A DNA stretch of 64,000 bases from Aliidongia dinghuensis (lineage in GTDB: Bacteria; Pseudomonadota; Alphaproteobacteria; ATCC43930; CGMCC-115725): the NCBI RefSeq assembly GCF_014643535.1, contig NZ_BMJQ01000004.1, positions 1 through 64,000 on the forward strand, written 5' to 3'. Of the stretch, positions 59,532 to 64,000 are shown piece after piece (the stretch's first letter is position 1; each line of letters starts with the position of its first letter). A program made the position numbers and the translations under genes. The notes under the pieces are model-generated. The model was not told where the DNA came from and searched no databases. It was given only the letters and a program-made list of their open reading frames with translations.

Positions 59532-59549
59532 ATGATCGAGTGGGAGTGA
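59532..59549. other. guaA 3' end-like core, copy 3
   Basis: ATGATCGAGTGGGAGTGA matches the other cores at 16 of 18 positions and encodes M-I-E-W-E-stop. The upstream flank is not similar to copies 1 and 2, but all three copies carry G-rich DNA after the stop. It is the probable far border of the second islet. Confidence 0.6.
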
Positions 59550-59697
59550 GGGGGAGTACCCTGGAGTGGTATCGGATAACAGAGGACACGCGGGCAAATC
59601 CTAGGCTATCGATAGCAGTCGATCGAGTCTAAGCGACTCGCAGATCTGTCGCTCCGTCGGGCGTCTCCCCGCTCTTCGAACGGCGCCGATACGCCGA

Positions 59698-60300
59698 TTA
59701 TTGCTCCTTCTTGAACAAGTCCTGGAAGATGAGCTGGCCCCAGATGCGGCCGCGTGCCTGCACCAGCGCGCCGCCCTCGTTGAGCTTTCCCAGCTTGACG
59801 GGTGCGAAGCCGAGTTGCTTGGCCAAGGCCGCCACGGGAGCGGTCGCGTCCTCGTCGTCGCTCGACAGAAAGACGACCCGGTGGCCGCCCTCGACGGTCG
59901 GATCGGCAGCTAGGGCGGCCGCAGGCAGGTGATTGAACCCTTTCACGAACTTGGCGCCGGTGAACGCCTTGGCGATGACGGCGGAGGACGGGAGACCGTC
60001 CAGCTCTTCAAGGAGAACTCCATACGCGTTCGTCGCGTCGATGACCGTCTTGCCCTCCCAACTCGGCAGGGCCTTCGCAACCGCGCGGTGCTCCCAGAAC
60101 GGGATTGCCAAGATGATCGTGTCGGCCTCGACTGCATTCTGCAGCGACTTGGCGACGACCGAGGGTCCAATCGCCCGAGCCTGCGGTGCCAACGCCTCGG
60201 GCGGCCGGCGGCTCGCGACGGTCACGTCGATGTTTTTACGGGCGAAGGCGTGGGCGAGAGCCTGGCCTATCTTACCGAATCCTATGATCGCGTAGCTCAT
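59698..60300 (-). CDS. NADPH-dependent F420 reductase-like protein
   Basis: A 200-residue Rossmann protein: MSYAIIGFGKIGQALAHAFARKNIDVTVASRR binds NADP, and AVEADTIILAIPFWEHRAVAK, GKTVIDATNAYG and AFTGAKFVKGFNHLPAAALA follow the F420H2:NADP oxidoreductase-like family. In proteobacteria without F420 these act as generic NADPH-dependent reductases. It is 16 bases downstream of an SDR gene on the same strand. Confidence 0.9.
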   Translation of the reverse strand: MSYAIIGFGKIGQALAHAFARKNIDVTVASRRPPEALAPQARAIGPSVVAKSLQNAVEADTIILAIPFWEHRAVAKALPSWEGKTVIDATNAYGVLLEELDGLPSSAVIAKAFTGAKFVKGFNHLPAAALAADPTVEGGHRVVFLSSDDEDATAPVAALAKQLGFAPVKLGKLNEGGALVQARGRIWGQLIFQDLFKKEQ

Positions 60301-60316
60301 AATGCTTCTCCGATTT

Positions 60317-61051
60317 TCAGATGGCCGAGAAGCCGCCGTCGACAGACAACTCCACCCCATTCACGAAGCTCGAATCGTCCGAAGCAAGAAACAGCGCGAC
60401 CGCCGCAATTTCCTCAGGACGACCCATCTTTCCCCGCGGGATCAGGGATTCGAACATTTGCTTCGCCTCCTCGGTGAGAACTTGGTCCTGCATCGGTGTG
60501 GCGATCGGCCCCGGGCTCAGCACGTTCACCCGGATATTCCTGCCCTTCAGTTCGTTGAGCCAAGTGCGTGCGAATGAGCGCAACGCCGCCTTGCTCGCCG
60601 AATACACGCCGTAACCAGGAAAACCTTTCACCGAAGCAACGGACCCGGTCATGAAGATCGATCCGCCATCGTTGAACAGCGGCAACGCCTTCTGCACTGT
60701 AAACAGCGTTCCGCGCGCATTCAGGCCGAAGGTCGCATCGAAGTGCTGCTCGGTAATCTCGCCCAGTGGGACGGCTTCGCCCGTGCCGGCGCTCGCGTAC
60801 AGGACGTCGATCCTGCCTTTTTCCCGCTTGACCGTGTCGAACAGGCGGTCGAGGTCGTCGAGACTGGCCGCGTCGCCGCGCACGCCGGTCACGTTCCGGC
60901 CAATCAGCTTGACGGCCTCGTCGAGCGTTTCCTGCCGACGGCCCGTGATGAAAACATAGGCGCCTTCTTCGACGAACTGCTTGGCGCTCGCCAGCGCCAT
61001 GCCGCTCGATCCACCCGTGACGACTGCAACCTTACCTTCAAGCTTTCCCAT
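60317..61051 (-). CDS. SDR family oxidoreductase
   Basis: A 244-residue classical SDR: KVAVVTGGSSGMALASAKQF (TGxxxGxG-like, with GMALA at the usual GIG), DVLYASAGTGEAVPLGE (in place of NNAG), catalytic Ser in MTGSVASVKGFPG and YGVYSASKAAL (YxxxK). C-terminal LASDDSSFVNGVELSVDGGFSAI is the usual end. Start ATG 61051 after AGGAGAAGTC. It is transcribed with the F420-reductase-like gene and divergent from a LysR regulator. Confidence 0.92.
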   Translation of the reverse strand: MGKLEGKVAVVTGGSSGMALASAKQFVEEGAYVFITGRRQETLDEAVKLIGRNVTGVRGDAASLDDLDRLFDTVKREKGRIDVLYASAGTGEAVPLGEITEQHFDATFGLNARGTLFTVQKALPLFNDGGSIFMTGSVASVKGFPGYGVYSASKAALRSFARTWLNELKGRNIRVNVLSPGPIATPMQDQVLTEEAKQMFESLIPRGKMGRPEEIAAVALFLASDDSSFVNGVELSVDGGFSAI

Positions 61052-61338
61052 GACTTCTCCTTTCAGGCTCCGTCTTTGTCCGGGGAGGCCCCGGAGAAGC
61101 TCCAGATGGGTTCGCCGGCGCCAGGCGTTGAGTGCGGAAGCGCGCACATGGGTGGTGCGAAATCGATCCGGTTGGACAACCGACGCCCGCCGCGACGATC
61201 GGTGTCCGCCGTTCGGAATTGGGCCGCGCGTGGCTGCATAGGCTATGATGACCGCCAGTGCTACCCACAGACGAGATGCTGTTCGATGTGTTGGGCACGG
61301 GCTTTGGAAGGCGCACCCAGGCGGTGCCGGATTGCACC

Positions 61339-62235
61339 ATGATCGACTGGGATGACGTTCGCTACTTTCTTGCCGTCGCACGCGGAGGCTCGGTGCGGGC
61401 TGCCGCCGCGCACCTCGGGGTGAATCATTCAACCGTGCTGCGACGCGTCGCCCAGCTCGAGGAACGCCTCGGGGCGCACATGTTCGAGAAGCTGCCTTCG
61501 GGCTACCGCCTGACGGCTGTGGGGGAGGAGGTCCTCGAGCTCGCGGTCCAGATGGAAGCGTCGTCGCACCAACTGGAGACGCGGGTCTTCGGCCGCGACC
61601 AGAGTGTGCGCGGGCTTCTGCGGGTGACACTGGCACCGCCCCTCGCGACACACCTGCTCATGCCGGACTTCGCCGATTTCGCGCGTCTGCATCCGGATAT
61701 CGAGATGGAAATCTTGTCGTCCGGCGAGCTGGCAAATCTGACCAACCGAGAGGCCGACGTCGCGATTCGGGTCGTCTACGACCGCAAAACCCTGCCGCTC
61801 AATCTTCACGGCCTGAAGGGACCGGAGCTGTTCGGAGGCGTCTACATGTCTCGCGATCGACTAGCCGCGTGGCGTGCGGGCGCGCCTGATCCCATCCGGT
61901 GGATCGTCATAAGCATTCATGGAATTCCGGACTGGGCCCGCGAGGGTGAGGTTCGCACCACGGGCGTTCCATTCAGGACCACGGACGCCGAGGCGCAGAT
62001 CGTTGCAGTACGGCAAGGGCTCGGGATGACGACACTGCCGTGCTTCGTCGGAGATGCCGACCCTCTGCTGGTGAGGGTGCCGGGCACCGACCTGCACAGG
62101 TACGGAACGCTCTGGCTTCTCACACAGAGGGAGACACGCAAGACGAAGCGCGTGCGGCTCTTCACTGAGTTCGTATCCCGCAGGCTCGCCGCGTACGCTT
62201 CGCTTCTCGCCGGGCTGTCCCTATCGCGCGACTGA
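61339..62235 (+). CDS. LysR family transcriptional regulator
   Basis: A 298-residue LysR protein. The HTH (about 1-62), MIDWDDVRYFLAVARGGSVRAAAAHLGVNHSTVLRRVAQLEERLG, is followed by the substrate-binding domain with LRVTLAPPLATHLLMPDFADFARLHPDIEM. Start ATG 61339; a frame open from 61258 would add 27 residues. It is divergent from the SDR/reductase pair and probably controls it. Confidence 0.92.
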   Translation: MIDWDDVRYFLAVARGGSVRAAAAHLGVNHSTVLRRVAQLEERLGAHMFEKLPSGYRLTAVGEEVLELAVQMEASSHQLETRVFGRDQSVRGLLRVTLAPPLATHLLMPDFADFARLHPDIEMEILSSGELANLTNREADVAIRVVYDRKTLPLNLHGLKGPELFGGVYMSRDRLAAWRAGAPDPIRWIVISIHGIPDWAREGEVRTTGVPFRTTDAEAQIVAVRQGLGMTTLPCFVGDADPLLVRVPGTDLHRYGTLWLLTQRETRKTKRVRLFTEFVSRRLAAYASLLAGLSLSRD

Positions 62236-62300
62236 CGCGCGGCGGGTCGCCGGCGACGTTATGCTTAGCTTATTCAACGAACGGCAGCGTCTCACCTACC

Positions 62301-64000
62301 TCACATTCCGTGAGTGGCCAGCTCTCCCGTCAACGGAAGACCGGATTGAGTGCAAGCCAGCAGCATCTTCGCATCGGCAAGATCGGGCGTGTTGAAACCT
62401 TCGGTGAACCAGCCATAGATCGGCACGAGCAGGTCACGCGCATCCGTGTGGCGCCCTTGCTCGCAATAGAGCCGCGCCAGGTTCGCAGCGGCACGTAATT
62501 CCCAGAGCCTGGCTTCCTGCTGCTGGGCAGTGCCAAGGGCGCCGCGAAACAGATTGGCAGCAGCCTCGGTATCTCCTTGACGCAGCAGCAACTGTCCTTT
62601 GTGCCGCTTCAACTCTGTCTCGAACCAACGCTCCCCAGTCCGCGCGACGAGCTCGACTGCCTCGTCCAGCAGGGTTGCGGCTTCCGCGATCTGTCCGGCA
62701 GACTGGCATCCGGCGGCCAGCAGGTCGATGAAATGCGGCAACCACATTACCGCTCCGGTATCGCGGTAGGCCGCCACGCCCTCACGCAGAAGCGTTATCC
62801 CGCCCGCCACGTCGCCGTCCTGGACCCTCGCACGACCTCGAAAGATGGCCCCCCAGGCACGGTAGAAGGGCAATCCCTGCTCCGTCGCCACGGCCGTCAG
62901 TTCGTTCGCCTGCCTGTTCAGGGCTGCATGGTCGCCAGCGAGCGAGGCCTGCAAGGCACCGATCGCCAGGCTCACGGCCAAAGATGTCGGATGGCCCAGT
63001 CGTCGTGCATCGGCGATCGCCGATGCACTCCGCGCGCGAGCCTGATCTGGATGGCCGAGACAGAGCAGCGCAAGCCCCAGGAAGGCCTGCGTCATGAGTG
63101 GGTGGGAGCCAGCCTGATGGACCAGCGTGCCATGGAGTGCAGGATCATATATGGCCAGCAGCCGTTCCAGATGCGGCCGCGAGTCCGCAAACTCGCCCGC
63201 CAGCAAAAGACTTTGTCCGGAGACGCTATGCCCCAGCACGAGCCCGGCAGAGTCGTCATGATTGCGACTGAGACGGAGCAATTCCTCGCCCACGCGCCGC
63301 GCCTGACCGAGTTCGCCGCGGTAGACGTGGACCATCGACTGCCCATAGGGCACCTGACGGAATTCCGGCGGGGAGCCAAGCTGCTCCCACAGGTTTCGCA
63401 TGTAGGCATACGCCTGACCAGTCTCTGGCGCGGCCTGTCCTTTGAGGAAACGCAATGTGGCACCCAACCCGCTGCGAATTTCGAGCTCTTGACGGAGACG
63501 TGCGGTGCTGTCCGGCAGGAGTGCCAACTGGTCGAGGGCCTTTTGAAACTGTGCCGCCGCTTCGGCCAGCGCCGAGCGCGCAGCGGACCGCTGCCCGGCC
63601 TTAGCCCAGAAGGAGACGGATTTCTCCACGAGCCCGGCCTCGGCGTAATGCCATGCGAATAGTTCGGGCTGCGTCTCCATCAGCTCCGTGGACTGTGCTT
63701 CGAGTGCGTGGGCAATCCGGGCGTGCAATTGCTGCCGGGAATCACGCAGCATGCTTCCGTAGGCTGCGTCCCGCACCAACGCATGCTTGAAGCTATAGGT
63801 CGCGTCGGGCGGCGTGCCGCGTTGGAACACCAGCTCGGACGCGGCGAGCCGGGCAAGAGCGGTTTGCAGTTCAGCCTCGGAAAGAGGCCATGCGGCTTTA
63901 AGCACCTCGTAGGAAAACTGGCGTCCGATTGCGGCGCCGATCTGTGCCGCCAGCCGCACCGAGTTCGAGCGGTCGAGCCGTGCCAGCAGCGAAGCGCGGA
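62301..64000 (-). CDS. C-terminal part of a large ATPase/TPR regulator (partial)
   Basis: The visible 565 codons continue beyond the right edge. The rightmost part (RASLLARLDRSNSVRLAAQIGAAIGRQFSYEVLKA...) resembles the region after the AAA domain of adenylate/guanylate cyclase-type or LuxR/MalT-type regulators. SFKHALVRDAAYGSML is characteristic of that group. The remainder is a series of TPR-like helices. The N-terminal catalytic or DNA-binding domain is outside the window, so the type cannot be decided. Confidence 0.82.
   Translation of the reverse strand, partial: RASLLARLDRSNSVRLAAQIGAAIGRQFSYEVLKAAWPLSEAELQTALARLAASELVFQRGTPPDATYSFKHALVRDAAYGSMLRDSRQQLHARIAHALEAQSTELMETQPELFAWHYAEAGLVEKSVSFWAKAGQRSAARSALAEAAAQFQKALDQLALLPDSTARLRQELEIRSGLGATLRFLKGQAAPETGQAYAYMRNLWEQLGSPPEFRQVPYGQSMVHVYRGELGQARRVGEELLRLSRNHDDSAGLVLGHSVSGQSLLLAGEFADSRPHLERLLAIYDPALHGTLVHQAGSHPLMTQAFLGLALLCLGHPDQARARSASAIADARRLGHPTSLAVSLAIGALQASLAGDHAALNRQANELTAVATEQGLPFYRAWGAIFRGRARVQDGDVAGGITLLREGVAAYRDTGAVMWLPHFIDLLAAGCQSAGQIAEAATLLDEAVELVARTGERWFETELKRHKGQLLLRQGDTEAAANLFRGALGTAQQQEARLWELRAAANLARLYCEQGRHTDARDLLVPIYGWFTEGFNTPDLADAKMLLACTQSGLPLTGELATHGM

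Noticed and set aside
1-64000. CRISPR array
   Set aside because: No series of regularly spaced identical repeats was seen; the repeats found are att cores, operators and leaders.

Overview
The window is high-GC DNA, and its gene families point to an alphaproteobacterium (Rhizobiales or Sphingomonadales type). Most of it, from the left edge to about 53.46 kb, is the right part of one integrative and conjugative element (ICE). It has a TrbB-TrbL type IV secretion system, a TraG coupling protein, a DUF3363 relaxase, a TraF peptidase, ParA/RepA/ParB maintenance genes, the usual ICE companions (DUF2840, DUF2285, DUF736, DUF2493, Toprim primase, strawberry-notch helicase/methylase) and an ArdC anti-restriction protein. 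Almost all backbone genes lie on the minus strand with stop/start overlaps. The left end of the ICE, including any integrase, lies outside the window.

Layout. 1-5984: trbL to trbB. 6254-14133: non-conjugative cargo inserted between copG and trbB, with tRNA-like sequences on both sides. The cargo holds a redox unit (periplasmic OB-like protein, cytochrome b, MsrP-like molybdoenzyme, membrane protein) under a TetR regulator with three recognisable operators, a CruF-like membrane protein, and a LysR-controlled tautomerase/hydrolase pair. 14411-23437: copG, traG, relaxase, lytic transglycosylase, traF, DUF2840, ribbon-helix-helix, parA, repA and alpA. 23572-29512: small regulators, DUF736, DUF2493 and primase. 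29512-39484: strawberry-notch protein, ParB, a SLOG-HTH protein coupled to a phosphoribosyltransferase, and ArdC. Several of these backbone genes have repeated structured 5' leaders.

39843-53106 is a dense defence island. It holds a HEPN/Toprim-associated nuclease with a trypsin-like protease; a three-gene unit with a Rad50-like ATPase; a short type II CBASS (CD-NTase, E2-like protein, patatin phospholipase); and, divergent from the CBASS, an HTH/ImmA pair (CapH/CapP-like) that leads into a candidate HEPN protein and a DUF4365-TPR protein.

The ICE appears to end at a copy of the 3' end of guaA (codons for T-I-E-W-E-stop) at 53439-53456. The same core recurs at 55955-55972 and, less exactly, at 59532-59549. 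This splits the right part into two small segments without a recognisable integrase: one with an FAD monooxygenase, the other with an SDR, an XRE/MmyB regulator, a peptidase E and a HicB remnant. The layout looks like tandem cis-mobilisable islets at a guaA site. From 59.7 kb on come an F420-reductase-like protein, an SDR, a LysR regulator and the C-terminal part of a large TPR/ATPase regulator that runs off the right edge.
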